64,000 nucleotides of DNA from Selaginella moellendorffii. Taxonomy: Eukaryota; Streptophyta; Lycopodiopsida; Selaginellales; Selaginellaceae. The stretch covers positions 881,192 to 945,191 of the forward strand of contig NW_003314316.1 of the NCBI RefSeq assembly GCF_000143415.4. Reading direction: 5' to 3'. Of the stretch, positions 46,541 to 57,878 are shown one piece after another (the first letter of the stretch is position 1; every line of letters begins with the position of its first letter). The notes below the pieces were generated by a model. It had not been told where the DNA came from, searched no databases, and saw nothing but the letters and a program-made list of their open reading frames with translations. The position numbers were made by a program, and so were the translations under genes.

Positions 46541-46639
46541 GACAAGTGATTGATTGATCTTTAAGGTTAGCGCCAACTTAAGCTGGCTGGGATCGAGGGG
46601 TATCTTTGACAGATAGCTCGGATAGAGAGGAAGATTTAG
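44159..46639 (+). other. Probable long 5' leader/upstream region of WIP gene
   Basis: CT/GA-rich DNA with many short upstream frames and no main coding frame. Possible leader-intron acceptors are CATTGCAG near 45081 and GGTTTTCCAG near 45495. A 41-codon upstream frame begins at the ATG at 45634. A (GA)n tract lies at 46503-46537. Long leaders with upstream frames are common for plant regulators; which part is transcribed is not visible from sequence. Confidence 0.4.
46503..46537. repeat. (GA)n tract just upstream of WIP ATG
   Basis: About 17 uninterrupted GA units, ending 100 bp before the start codon. GA tracts near plant start sites can bind BPC-type GAGA factors; this is an inference. Confidence 0.9.
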
Positions 46640-48991
46640 ATGTGGGTGAAGATGAGCTACCAGCGGCAGCAGCAACAGCAGCTCCATCACTTCGAGCTCA
46701 AGCAGCAGCAGCAGCAGCAGCAGCAAGAGTTTGTGCATCACCACCAGTTTGGAAACCACCACCATCATGGAGAGCTCAAGAACAATACGCAAAGGCGAGA
46801 AGTCGAGGATGATCATCTTCGAGAGCGCGAGCGAGAGGGCTATATGGTGATGCCACTCGGGGTGTCGGAGAGATTCAAGCTGGGTTTGGGGCATCAGCAG
46901 GCACCGGCAATCGTGTCCACTCTCCCCGTCGCCATTCCCTTCATGGAGGCCTCGTCTCGCGGAGCGCTCGTGAGGAGCGGTCTAAAGCTCAGCTCCTCGT
47001 CGCCACCACAGCTAGCGGCGTTGATAGCGAATCCAAATCCAAGTCCCACCACCATTGTCAGCAGCAGCAGCAGCGCAAGCAGCAGCAGCGGCCGGGAATT
47101 CGATCTCTGCTATAGCAATTGGCTGCCGTTCGCAAGATTGCAGCAGCAAGCTCCCCAGGAGCTGAATTTGCTGGCCAGAGACGACGATGGCGAGTGCTGT
47201 CCTCCCTGCGACGCTTCCCAAGAAGAAGAAGAGGAAGACGAACAAGATCTCCGACAAGACGAACAAGATGGCACTGCTGCTGCCCAAGACAAAGAAGACA
47301 ACCATGTTCGAGATCGTCAGCTCGTCGTCACAACAAAGCCCATTCCATTTTGGAGCCTGGCTACCAGCGCTTCCGCCGGATCCACCATCACCACCACGGA
47401 GGAGGAGGAGGAGGACACCATACCATACAAGCTCCAGCAGCATCGGCACCAACCAGTCATGATCAAGACTGCAATCTTGCCTGTCCAGTCCGACGATTCA
47501 TCGTCCTCGTCGTCCGACTCGGAGAGCGAGCAAGGCCAAGATCCCAGTGGTGGTGACAAGATGGTGGTGAGCAGTAGTAGCAGAGGCAGCTTGGGGATCA
47601 TGGCAATAGCGCCATCACCGCTCCAAATCAGCAGCAATGGCAGTTTCCAAGGTGGTGGATATGATCATCATCGAGGAGTGGGCGCTAGTCCAGGTGGAGT
47701 GGGGAGCAGCAGCTGCAGCTCCGGGAACAAGCAGAAGCAGAAGGAGAACCAGACGGTGCCCGTGTACAAGGAGCAGCTGCTGCGGGAGTCGAGATCTCGT
47801 TTGCCACACGGCCACTACTGGATACCAACGCCCGCGCAGATTCTCGTCGGCCCGACGCAGTTCTCGTGCCCCGTGTGCAGCAAGACCTTCAACCGCTACA
47901 ACAACATGCAGGTATGGACTTGTGTAGTGTGCTTGTGCGTGTGTGTGTGTTTTTTTCTTTTTTTTTGTTCTTTTTTCTCTTTTTCTTTTTTCTTCATTGT
48001 TCATAGTGCGCTTGAACATTTCTGAACACTGAAAGATTGAATCTTGAACAGTTCATATCCATGTCCATTGGTTGGTTTCAGTTGATGTATAATGTGACAT
48101 TGCATTGGCATTGCTATTGTTTTCTCTCTTTTCCTTCTCTTTCTAGATGTTCCAAGGCTGTATCTATCTGCCTTTTTTTTCTTTCATACATCACTCTGTG
48201 TGTCCAATCTTTCCATCACCTTTCCATTTTCATCAGAAAAAAAGAAAAGAAAAGATAAACAGCTCACCTAATTGAGCTGCTTGAGATTTCTTGAGCTGCT
48301 TGAGCTGCTTGCCTGGGTGAGACAAACATTCCCCATTGATGATTGCTGGATTGATTGATTGGGTCTTCCATGATCAGAGCATGCATTTTTCTGAAGAAAA
48401 AAAATTTAAAATTATATACGTATCCATGACTTAAAAATCTCATTTTTCTCTTACCTGTGTGTGACTGAACAGATGCATATGTGGGGGCATGGATCCCAGT
48501 ACCGCCGCGGCCCCGAGTCACTGCGCGGCACGCAGCCCACCGCAATGCTCCGGCTGCCCTGCTACTGCTGCGCGGTGGGGTGCCGCAACCACGTCGACCA
48601 CCCGCGAGCCAAGCCCCTCAAGGACTTCCGCACCCTCCAGACGCACTACAAGCGCAAGCACGGCATCAAGCCTTTCCCCTGCCGCAAGTGCGGCAAACCG
48701 TTTGCCGTCCGCGGCGACTGGCGGACGCACGAGAAGAACTGCGGCAAGCTGTGGTACTGCATCTGCGGCTCCGACTTCAAGCACAAGCGCTCGCTCAAGG
48801 ATCACATCCGCGCGTTTGGGCTCGGGCACGCGGCGCTGGCCGACGCTGGGGCCGACGCTGGAAGGCGTGCGGCTGCGGCTGCGGCTACTGCGGCCGCCGC
48901 GGTTACCACCACCGCCACCACCACCACAGCGTCCGACGATGACGACGATGGCGACGAGCAAGACGAGGACGAGGTATCTGTGGTCAGCTAG
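46640..48991 (+). CDS. WIP-domain C2H2 zinc-finger transcription factor
   Basis: Two exons, 46640-47911 and 48473-48991, give 596 aa. The N-terminal 390 residues are disordered, with poly-Gln, His-, Ser- and Glu-rich runs. The conserved part starts [18 protein letters not shown], containing the W-I-P triplet that names the family. Four zinc fingers follow: [20 protein letters not shown], then the CCAVGCRNH finger ending THYKRKH, then [20 protein letters not shown], then [18 protein letters not shown]. The single intron falls inside finger 1. In Arabidopsis this family (TT1, NTT, WIP1-6) controls seed coat, replum, transmitting tract and root founder cells; in a plant without seeds it must act elsewhere. 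The tail has Ala, Thr and Asp runs. A second in-frame ATG lies 12 bp downstream of the chosen start. Confidence 0.92.
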
Positions 48992-51482
48992 CCATTAGAG
49001 CACTCCTTTACGATGATCTTACTACGCTTATCTGGATTTTTTCCTTTTCCTTCTCGGCTTCCTTGTGGTCGCTGCAAGCAAGCGGCCTTTACTCCCCTTA
49101 ATTCTGCAACCGATACAGAACAAGAAAGGAACTTTTGTGAGCATTTCCAAGCCTAGGAAAGTACGGGCAGAGCATTTCGCCCGAAAGATTTTACCATGCC
49201 TCCCCGAGTCAAACTGGAAGAAATAAGAAAATCCTCAAAATCTCGGCTTGTCGGCGTCCATGGCGAACACTCCGTACCTCCGCCGACGAGGTGAGCTGGG
49301 AAATGACAACTACAGAACAAAACAGGGCATGAGTGAGAGAAACAACAACGAAAAATGCAACAAACAAAGTGGAGAATGTACCTCTCTCAGCTTTAAACTT
49401 AAAGCTGCTTGCCTTCTACGTACCTCCAAGCACCTATAGATATATATATACCTCACATAGTAAATGATCCATGTTGTGCCTTATAAAATATTATTCTTTC
49501 CTCTTCATTCCACGCAAAAGGCAAATCTAAGGTTGCTTCTCCCCTCGTTAAGTTCAGTGCAAAGCAGAAGCGGTAGTGTAGCCAGCAGCAGTGGCATTTC
49601 TTTGAGTGTGTGGGGTGTGTGCGTGGGCGAGCTCATAAAAACCACCCCACACTCACACACACAACACAAGTTGGTCCACAGTACGAACAGTCGGCAGACC
49701 GTCCGTGTCTGTGTGTGTGAGTGTGTGCTGTTTTTTGAGCTCCGCCCGGCGCAGCACACGTAGGGAAGGGTCTTCTTCTTTGTTTACCTGTTGAATTGTC
49801 ACCCTTGTCAAGACACAGAAGCATGAGGAGATTTGTCATTGTACTTGGCATACCTTTAAAGCAGCGTCGAGGATAACACTCGAGTTTTGTGGCCGCACCG
49901 CACGCACTCGGAGTCCTCCTCCTCGGGCGAGTCAAGTCACCGACCATTTCCCTCCTTGTTGCAACTTGCGCAGTATGAATCGAGTAAGGTCACACAATTT
50001 GCAGTTCACCAGCTTGATTGCTTTTCCGTGTCTTTTACTACGTCCACATTGCGAGTAAACTCCCTGTGAGGCAACAAAGCAAAGTGAAAAGGTGAAATTT
50101 CATGAACCGTAATCCATTGCAAGCTAGATCCTCGGAAGATAACGACTCACCTTTTGCTCACTGGACTGGATCTCTCAGCTCAATTGTTTCAAAGCCGAAT
50201 CTCCCAAGTTTGACAAAAGCATGGCCGACAAACCATCAATTGCGCTTCTTCCACGTGGCTCGTTTCCTCCGCAAGTCTTATCTTCAGCAGCAGCGGCATC
50301 TTCCAATTCCAACACTCACGAGATGCCGATCCTGAGGCCGCAATTTAGCAGAGTTAGAGACACGATCTTGGTTGCGTATAAAAAACAAAGAGACAACTGA
50401 CCCCCCGTCTCCCTTTGGTAGCTGTCCACCCATCTCTGTTAACTACTCAGTGGTCCTCGAATAGTCCAAAGCTTTAGAAAGCATTTGGGGCGATATGTCA
50501 CTCGAAAACTGCTCCAGTCACGCTCAACCTTGTGTAAGATTCCTTTGAGCAGGATCTTCTCCAAATCCACTTATAACCCACTGACAGGAAACCAGGGAAA
50601 GATGAGATGCATACGAACCATAAAATACTACCGACAAGCCTGTTGTTGTAAGACGATGATGGAAACCAAATGGATGCTTTAAGGCATCTGAGAGTTTGCG
50701 CGTTAAGGCATCTGGACAAAGTAAACTCCATGATTTTCGAGTGTCCTGAAACGAAACACGTCTGTCGTCAGTCGTGATATCCACAAAATCCGAGCTTAAG
50801 TTAGTGGAACAAGGGAGGGGAGGGGCTGTACCATTTGGTGAAGCAGTGGCACGCACCTTTACAAAGGCTTTTCAAATCCGAAGGAAGCACAGGAGCCAGT
50901 AGCATGATCGATTCCTGGACACAAAAACAAAAGAAAAAAGAATCAGTAAAATAAAAAGCAAAGTGACCAAGTGAATAAAGGAAGGTGACGAACAACGAGT
51001 TCAAAGTACCTATTGGGGCCAGCAAACACAAGCGAGGAATAAAGAAAGCCACCTCTTCTAGAAAGCTTGGGGATTTAACATCCGCATTGGGAATCAGCAT
51101 GCGGCCTCTGTCCACGCTTGTCGCATCGCATATGTCCAATTGTAACCCAGAAAGAAAGCAGCTCTCATCTCATCGGCATCGCATCGTCACTGCAGCGAGC
51201 ATTGCGATCCCTGCAGGAAGCAAAGCCAAGCTCACATCAGCCTGCATTTCCTTTTGGCATTTGTACAAAAGACATGGAGAAATCCTGCGGACCACGCTTT
51301 GGAACGTGACGGTCACACCAGACCAGCACACTGAAAAGTCATGCATGCAAAGCGATGCCTCGGTAATAATTCCAAACCATAGACAGCTACTTCAGAGGTC
51401 TCCCTCCCTGCCCAGGGGAACCTCTTCCTCCTAGACTAAAAGAAAAACTGAGTTAATGGAAAGACAAGCTTACCTTTCTTCT

Positions 51483-51596
51483 TCAATCGTCCTTGCCATG
51501 GCAGTGCCTGGTCTGGCAGTTCGACAACATCAGCCAGTCTTCCTCATATCTGTTGGCACTCTGCAATCCCTGGCTGAATTTTAGAGAGGAAGACAT
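51483..51596 (-). CDS. 37-codon ORF inside the putative spliced transcript
   Basis: From the ATG at 51596 the frame reads MSSSLKFSQGLQSANRYEED and then 17 more residues ending GKDD, followed by TGA. The segment is followed by a good donor (AAGAAAG|GTAAGC). The composition is not repetitive. I recognise no family, and short frames like this arise by chance, so confidence is low. Confidence 0.15.
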   Translation of the reverse strand: MSSSLKFSQGLQSANRYEEDWLMLSNCQTRHCHGKDD

Positions 51597-53215
51597 TTCC
51601 ATATCATGCTATTCTCTTGTTTATTAAAAAAAGAAGAGGAGAAAAAGTTAGTCACAGCCGCGGAAAGAAAGCACTAAATTGGAAGTTCCTTTTTTTATAG
51701 CATGAATCTTACCTTTAGGATCAGTTCATAAACTTGAACAGGATCCAGTTACTGGAATACAGAATTTACTTGCCTCGTTTCAAGAAGAAAAGAAATAATG
51801 CTTGCCTTGCCTCACAGAATGGCCCTTTTGCTGTGTCCTCCGTAACACCATTATGAACTGTTTAAGCGCTGCTTCACGGTCCAACCTTTCGGACATCGTG
51901 CACCTGAACCACGCTTTTAGCAAAGCCACTAAGAAAGGAAGCTAGCAACACGCATGGCATACGGTTCATCCCTTAACAGGCAGATCCACTTGTAAAACAA
52001 GCATTACGATATGCGTACGTATGCAGCATATTTCAAGAAGAGGAAGCGGAGCGGCAAAAGCCCAATGACCTGGTATCTTTATTTGCGCCAGAATGAATGA
52101 CGCGGCCGGACGAGCCTCAAGTTAGAAAAGTGCGTTTACATGAAGAACATTCAGACAGAATGCAGCAATGAGATAAATAGAAAAAGAAAAAAACGAAAAA
52201 ACGTGAGAGAAAAATTTGCAAAAAAAAACGACAAACATGGCAGAGCACCTTTAGACCAGCCAACTTTTACTGCAAAGACCAACACAATCTCAAATCAGTA
52301 GAGTCCAAAGCACAAGTAGCACACAGGACCACTTAAAATCCAAAGTTCAAGTAGCACACCGGACCACTTAAACCACAAGTTTAGACATAGACAGACCCCC
52401 AACAAGGATGGCTAAAGCACAACTAGTCCTTGTCCTTTATTCTTGCTTCCCACCCAAACACTTCAGAAAAAAGAAAAAAGAAAAGACTTTGGTGACTTCA
52501 GATAGACAGAGAGTAGTACCAAAGACGTAAACATCACGCTGTGCCCATAAAGACTGGACGTAAAATGGAATGGAGCAAGCAAGAGATGCCGCTTCGCTAC
52601 TTATCTGTTTGCCACATTAGTAATCCCTGCAGAGTTGCAGCTGCGACACCATGTCGCCCGCGCTTGTTGCCAGAGCCACCAGCAGTCGTCGCTGTAATAA
52701 GTTCCTGCCAGATACATGTCATGAGACATTAGTAGTTGTATCTTCTACAATCACCCAGTAGATATGCTTCAAGCAAAGAAGAATCGAGGCAAATGCACTC
52801 AATCTGCAACGCCTGGAAAGGCTGCTGCATATGGTTAATCGCAAGAAAACAAAAAGAGAAACACACAGCATAAAGCTGGAGAGAATTGGAGAAATGCCCC
52901 TCCAGCCAGGAGGGACCAACTTTCAAGCTATCGCTCTCCAGAAATATCAAATCGAGAGAGCCACACTCACCACCACCCAAACCTGATTGAGATATCCGCA
53001 GCCTTTTCGGGACCACTACCAGCGCCAATATTCCCAGAAGCCGATCTGCTTGCAAAAGCAAAGTACAGTTATGGAGCGCAGCGAACAGGATGAAACAAAA
53101 CCCATGCACAGCGAGAGCTCTACCTCACCTTTAATGGTCGACAAACTCTAGACTTACACTGGGAAAGTGCTGTCTTAAAATGAAAATGCAGCAAGAAGGG
53201 AAAAGCACTAGTCCT

Positions 53216-53450
53216 AAGACCGAGATCTTTTAGCTCGTCTTCATGCGAAGAACGAAAAAGAAGCAAGAAAGAGCTAGCCATGGAAAGCTCAAAACGAAAT
53301 TTCTCGGCACGAGGCTGTAGAAATTTCCAAAAGACCGAGAACTTTAGCTCATCTACGTGTAAACGAAGCTAGTGAAACAAAGAGCTAGCCATCCACTAAG
53401 GTCAAAAGAAAATTTCGTCACGAGGCTCGAGAAATCTCTCAAAAGGGACT
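53216..53450. repeat. Diverged direct repeat, about 115 bp unit, two copies
   Basis: Copy 1 (from about 53216) and copy 2 (from about 53331) share, in order, AAGACCGAGA, TTTAGCTC, AAAGAGCTAGCCAT, CACGAGGCT and AGAAAT(T/C)TC. Identity is moderate. It lies just downstream of the possible first exon of the putative minus-strand transcript. Confidence 0.65.
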
Positions 53451-54026
53451 AAAATCTCTCAAGAGCAGTAGAAGGCGGGACTTCGAATGCTCGAAAATCT
53501 CACAGCGGCGCCAAGATCTAGCTAAAACCCCAGCGCTTGCGGCTAATCGCGCAGCGCCATTGCGATCGAGGCGCAAGAGACAGACACTCACCGATCCAAG
53601 GCGCCGCTCCTCTTTGCTAAAACCCTAGCGCCCGCCAATGGCAAATTTAAAATGGAGTATGGTATTAGAGAAGTTTATATCATTGTCTTAGAGTTATTGC
53701 CAATAGCCTGCTCGCCACCATTTGTCAATCCAAGAGAGGAGAGATGAGAACTTCCATGGGATAATGGAGAACTTAAAGGAAGAACACGTATGGAGAGATT
53801 GGGAGAAAAACAGACGATAAAAAGATAGAGACAAGAAAAGAATGTCAAGACAAAAGAACGAGAGAAAACTTCACAAAGAGATATGAAAAGTACCATGGAG
53901 AACTCAAAAGAGAGAGAAAGAACTTAAGAAGAGAAGAATGGCGGGAAAACTTACAAAGAGAAGAATGGCGAGAAACCTTACAAAGAGACGAACGAGAGAG
54001 GAAGGATGAAGCTTACTTGGTGGATT

Positions 54027-54818
54027 CTAGGAGCTTGATGCCGGAGCCCCGGACGAATTCGAGGTCGCTGGTTGCTGCGGCCACATTTGCTGCTGGGTCA
54101 TGTAAGGACCGGGAATTCCCTGCGGCCGCTGCTGAGAAAACATCGCTGGATCAACTGGCATTGCTGGTCTTCCCACAACCGGCGATCCAAGCGGCGACGC
54201 CCCCGCCGCCGCCTGTCCCTGCGCCGCTGGAGGCACGTAGTACAACCCCGGGTACTGCATTGGATCCCCTGGAGGCCCAACCGGCATGGCTGCTCGAGTC
54301 ACTCCCAGAGTCTCCTCCTTGAGCTCGTCCCTGGGAACTATATCCACCAGAAAGTCGAAGATGTCCGTGCGAGTGATCGCCGCGGCGATGTCGTTCTTCT
54401 GCAGCGTCCGCCGCTTGTTCTCCTCGGTGTGGATCCAGGAGCGCAGCGTGAGCTCCAAGATGAACATCTCGCACGCCTTTGCGAAGAGCACTGGTGCCTC
54501 CGCCGAGATCATCCTCACGTCCTCGTCGGCCTTCATGATCTTCTTGATCCGGGCCAGTGGAAGCTGGTGGTTCTTGAAATCGTTCACTTGCTCGATTTCT
54601 TGCATCTGTCCCTGCCAGAATTGCTGGAGCTGCTGCTGGTGCTGCTGCTGCATTTGCTGGTAACCTAGCGCTTGCTGGAATGCCACGGCCGACTGCGCTG
54701 CTCCTGGAACCTGACCAGCCGCCATGGGAGTTCCTGGCGCTCCCCCGCCCGGCGGCGCTGGAAATCCCGCTTGCATCGGCTGCCCGATGGCCGGCGCCGT
54801 GCCCTGGTGCTGCTCCAT
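54027..54818 (-). CDS. NF-YC (HAP5) CCAAT-binding factor subunit
   Basis: Single coding exon, 263 aa, from the ATG at 54818 (MEQHQGTAP). The frame is open further upstream without an ATG, and GAGGCAG just above may be the acceptor of a leader intron. A Pro/Gly/Gln-rich N terminus is followed by [20 protein letters not shown], the NF-YC alpha-N region, and a histone fold (about residues 85-166) with [32 protein letters not shown] and [13 protein letters not shown]. The C terminus is Pro/Gln-rich. NF-YC pairs with NF-YB in the cytoplasm, enters the nucleus, and with NF-YA binds CCAAT boxes; plant members also work with CONSTANS-type partners. It looks complete. Confidence 0.93.
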   Translation of the reverse strand: MEQHQGTAPAIGQPMQAGFPAPPGGGAPGTPMAAGQVPGAAQSAVAFQQALGYQQMQQQHQQQLQQFWQGQMQEIEQVNDFKNHQLPLARIKKIMKADEDVRMISAEAPVLFAKACEMFILELTLRSWIHTEENKRRTLQKNDIAAAITRTDIFDFLVDIVPRDELKEETLGVTRAAMPVGPPGDPMQYPGLYYVPPAAQGQAAAGASPLGSPVVGRPAMPVDPAMFSQQRPQGIPGPYMTQQQMWPQQPATSNSSGAPASSS

Positions 54819-55230
54819 GCCCAGCGGCGACGAAATCCCTGCCTCACTCACCGGTTTCACGCGATAATCCTCACCAGATGTGGCTCATCCATCGCGCATT
54901 GCCACGATTTTCCTGAGAATTTCCACGGCTAGGCGTCCGGGAGTGGCTTACCGGTCGAGCGCGCGTCGCGAGATTTCTCCAAGAACCCTAGCGCCTTGCT
55001 CCCGAGCTCTCGGCGCCAAGCTGCTCAAAAAACTCCATAGCAAATCCCTGCGCAGTAACGTGGCCGCGTGTCATTCGTCGATGGCTCGATAATGGATGAC
55101 ACGACAGTGAGAAGATGAAGGGCCTGGATGCCTCCACGCCTCACCTTCACAGAATATCCAGGCAGAATCGCTAACTGACGGAAAAAGTATATCCAAAGAA
55201 TCATGGTTATTTCCCTTTTACCCTTTGTTA

Positions 55231-55655
55231 CTAGTGGTGATGGTCTTGTACATATCTAAGGCCACAGTATTTGCACACTTGGGGATGTGGAAGATCCAAG
55301 CAAATAAACTCCACCGGATGCCCTAGCGCTAAATTATTCCCTGGAAGAACGCAGGAATCCATGAGAAAACTGGAAGAATTCTATCGCGGTGCCGCGAGAT
55401 TATACCTCCTATGCAAGCTACGATTCGATCGTGGACAACAATCGGTGGTACCTCGCTGATGAGTTGCATCGGCGATTTCTTCTCCTTGTTCTATCAGATT
55501 TCCATAGAAGAATTTCAGGGAGAATCGAGAGAATCGAATGTAGCCACACTTACGTGCATCCATTTGGAGGTGTGATCCAGATCCAGCGCAGTGGAGATGC
55601 TGCGCGTGGACGCCCTTGAACTGCGAATGAATCTCGCGCACAGCGCCATAGCCAT
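55231..55655 (-). CDS. Complex I zinc-binding subunit NDUFS6 (13 kDa)
   Basis: A small gene of three short exons: 55554-55655, 55406-55484 and 55231-55340, giving 96 aa. Exon 1 encodes MAMALCARFIRSSRASTRSI, an Arg/Ser-rich mitochondrial presequence, ending SKWMH. Exon 2 reads EKKSPMQLISEVPPIVVHDR and IVACIGG. Exon 3 reads NNLALGHPVEFICLDLPHPQ then VCKYCGLRYVQDHHH. The zinc ligands of the family (C...H...C..C) are present. The protein is an accessory subunit of respiratory complex I that binds zinc and is needed for late assembly at the membrane-matrix arm junction. Introns are 69 and 65 bp. Splice frames fit exactly (phases 0 and 1). It is head-to-head with the RING ligase gene. Confidence 0.93.
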
Positions 55656-56099
55656 TTCGCCCAAGAACCCTAGAAATGGAAAGACCTGAAAGAGAGAAAT
55701 ATTCTGTTAGTTTCACGGAATGTTCTTTAGAAGTATAGGGCAGATTCTGTTAGTCGGTGCGATAATAAGTGGCGGCATCTTTGTATTCTTTGAATGTTTG
55801 CATGGAATTTACAATGTTGTATCGCCACATTGCGGCCTTTCGTCTCAGTCTCTTCATTTCGCCAGATTAGGGTTTCCACGATCGATCCATCCTTCCAGCG
55901 GGAGCTCCTCGTCGCGGCGCATGCCGCCCTCCCTCGCTACTCTCTCGTCGCCATCGCTGGATTGCACGCGATCGCCATCGTACTCCCGAAATATAGGGTT
56001 CGTGGAGGAGAGCGATGGAGCTCGCCGCGGCGATCGGCGCTGCAGCTGAGGAGGAGGATCAAGCGCGAGCGTCGTGAAGAAGCAAAGAAATCTTCCTCG
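55656..56099. promoter_or_regulatory. Shared start region of NDUFS6 and RING ligase
   Basis: 444 bp between divergent ATGs. AAGAACCCTAG lies 10 bp upstream of the NDUFS6 ATG, and AGATTAGGGTTTCC lies on the ligase side near 55863: telo-box motifs facing each direction. Open frames on the ligase side probably belong to its leader. Confidence 0.5.
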
Positions 56100-57543
56100 A
56101 TGGGGAACGGTCCCAGCAACAGGAGGAATTCTCGCAGCTCTCAGCAGCAGCAGCCGCATCCAAGGGTAGGATCTCCTCCGCATGGCGGCGTCCTGCCGAT
56201 CGCTGGAAGCTCTGGCCCGGCATCGCTGGGGCCATATTTCTATTCTCCCAGCTACCATGGACCTCTTCCAGCAGCCATGGGCCCGCAAATCTACCAGCAG
56301 GGATTCATGCCCAGCAATGGGCAGTACATGATGAACGTTCCTCCTCCAGGCTATCGTCCCGTGAGTCCGGTGGGAGTTTCTCCTCAAATTCCTGGCAGCG
56401 CCACCGCCGCCGCCGCTATCCCAGTCGCCCATCACCAGAAAGCAAACACGATTCGCAACGACGTCAATCTCCGCAAGGCCACCTTGAGAATCGAGAAGGA
56501 CGAGGAAAATCCGGGTTTTTATCTCGTAGCTTTCTCGTTCGATGCCACGGTTCCTGGCAAGTAAGTAAAAGCTCTTGTTCTTTTCTTCTTTAGAAACTTC
56601 GTTTTGGTATCACTTTGCTAACTTTGTTTGTGTTTGCTATGCAGTATATGTATTTTTTTTGTGGCCAAGGAAGGTGTGAATTGCAGCTTGACACCCATGA
56701 AGCCGCAAGTGTTTGATCCTGTCAAGGTCCCCTTTGACAAAGGTCTGGGACAAAAATTCCGGCAAGCACCTGGAACAGGGATAGACTTGTCTCTTTTCGA
56801 GGACGAGGACTTAGCTCACGAGGGACAGGACGAAACTTATGCCCTCGTTGTGCGAGCCGAGACTTATTCCAGAGATCCACCGGCTGATGCTCCATCCCGA
56901 GACACCGAGCCGCTGGGTGCTCCTCTGCCAAAATGGGTCCATTCCCAGACGACTCATGCCGTTGTGGAGCGCAAAGATGGTGGAGAGTATGGTGTCCGGG
57001 TGATCAAGCAGATCATCTGGGTGGAGGGTGTGCGCTACGAGCTCCAGGAGATTTACGGGATCGAGAATAGCGGTGGTGGCAGCGGGGCCAACTTTGACGA
57101 CTCGGGAAAAGAATGTGTGATTTGCATGTCTGAGCCCAGGGACACGACAGTTCTTCCTTGCAGACACATGGTAGGCTGGCTATATACTTCTGGTTTTCAT
57201 AGCTCTTTTTTTTTTTTTTTTTTTCTTCTTGCAGTGTATGTGTAGCGAGTGCGCCAAAGTGCTGAGGTTCCAGACGAACCGCTGCCCGATTTGTAGGTGC
57301 CCTGTGGAGCGACTGCTCGAGATCAAGGTTCCAAAGAATGATGCGGAGCAGCAAAGTAAAGAACCGGTTGAATCGAGCTATAGAACGTCAGCTAGCAAGT
57401 CCGAGGAGGACAGTGACGAAAGAGGAGGAGGAGATGCTAGCGCGGAAGTTCCAGCTCCAGCTCCAGCTCCCACAGAGAACACTTGCGATAGCAGTACCAG
57501 AGAAGGAGAAGCCACGTCCAAACCACACGACACAAGATCCTAG
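56100..57543 (+). CDS. RING E3 ubiquitin ligase, LOG2/LUL type
   Basis: Exons 56100-56560, 56645-57170 and 57235-57543 join to 431 aa. The start is [10 protein letters not shown]: Gly2 and Ser6 form an N-myristoylation signal, as in LOG2. A Pro-rich region is followed by the conserved domain next to the RING ([57 protein letters not shown]). The C3HC4 RING starts at about residue 311 ([20 protein letters not shown]) and ends [14 protein letters not shown], interrupted by intron 2. The tail is Ser/Pro/Glu-rich. Arabidopsis LOG2 is a membrane-attached ligase acting with GDU1 in amino-acid export and in ABA responses; animal mahogunin is related. It looks intact. Confidence 0.93.
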
Positions 57544-57878
57544 TCATGTAAGCCTATGTTGCTTCATTCAAAGTCCGTTACTATTTCGTTCTGGTTTGAG
57601 AGCTGTGATGATACACAGAACACGAACCATCGTTTCATATAAATCTCGGTACATTGCCAGCATTAAAGCTTGTGTCTCTGGCAGACGAAACGATTCATAG
57701 AAACGATTCATACTACTCCACTTAACTTGGGTTTTTCATGTACAAGGGAGGTGGTGACGAGCGACCTTTGCGAAGAGAACGACGCTCCGCAAGATCACAA
57801 AAAATTGCCAGGGAACTTACCTCCATGCAGCCACTCGTTCGATCATCGGCGGACGAAGCCTTCTGGAGATTCATTCGA
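57544..57878. other. Convergent 3' flanks
   Basis: Between the stop codons of the RING ligase (+) and the RS-domain gene (-). A minus-strand frame at 57722-58018 overlaps the end of the RS gene in another frame and may reflect alternative splicing, but I see no firm support. Confidence 0.4.

Larger units (their letters stand above)
48992..54026. other. 5 kb without recognised coding sequence
   Basis: After the WIP gene no frame shows family similarity. On the minus strand several segments are bounded by splice-like signals: TTTGTGTCCAG...AAAG|GTGCGTG near 50915-50857, TATTCCAG...AAAG|GTAAGA near 51755-51715, and GCAAGCAG...AATCAG|GTTTGG near 53050-52985. A possible first exon with CTAGGGTTTTAGC and donor GATCG|GTGAGTG lies near 53595-53645. 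Together these suggest a spliced minus-strand transcript without a long frame. A diverged 115-bp tandem repeat is listed separately. Confidence 0.35.

Noticed and set aside
50498-51139. Minus-strand frames of 77-112 codons
   Set aside because: No domain, no ATG context and overlapping alternatives; kept only as part of the possible non-coding transcript.
54819-54860. Upstream extension of NF-YC (starting at GTG)
   Set aside because: No ATG is present; the first ATG in frame is at 54818. The extension is probably leader.
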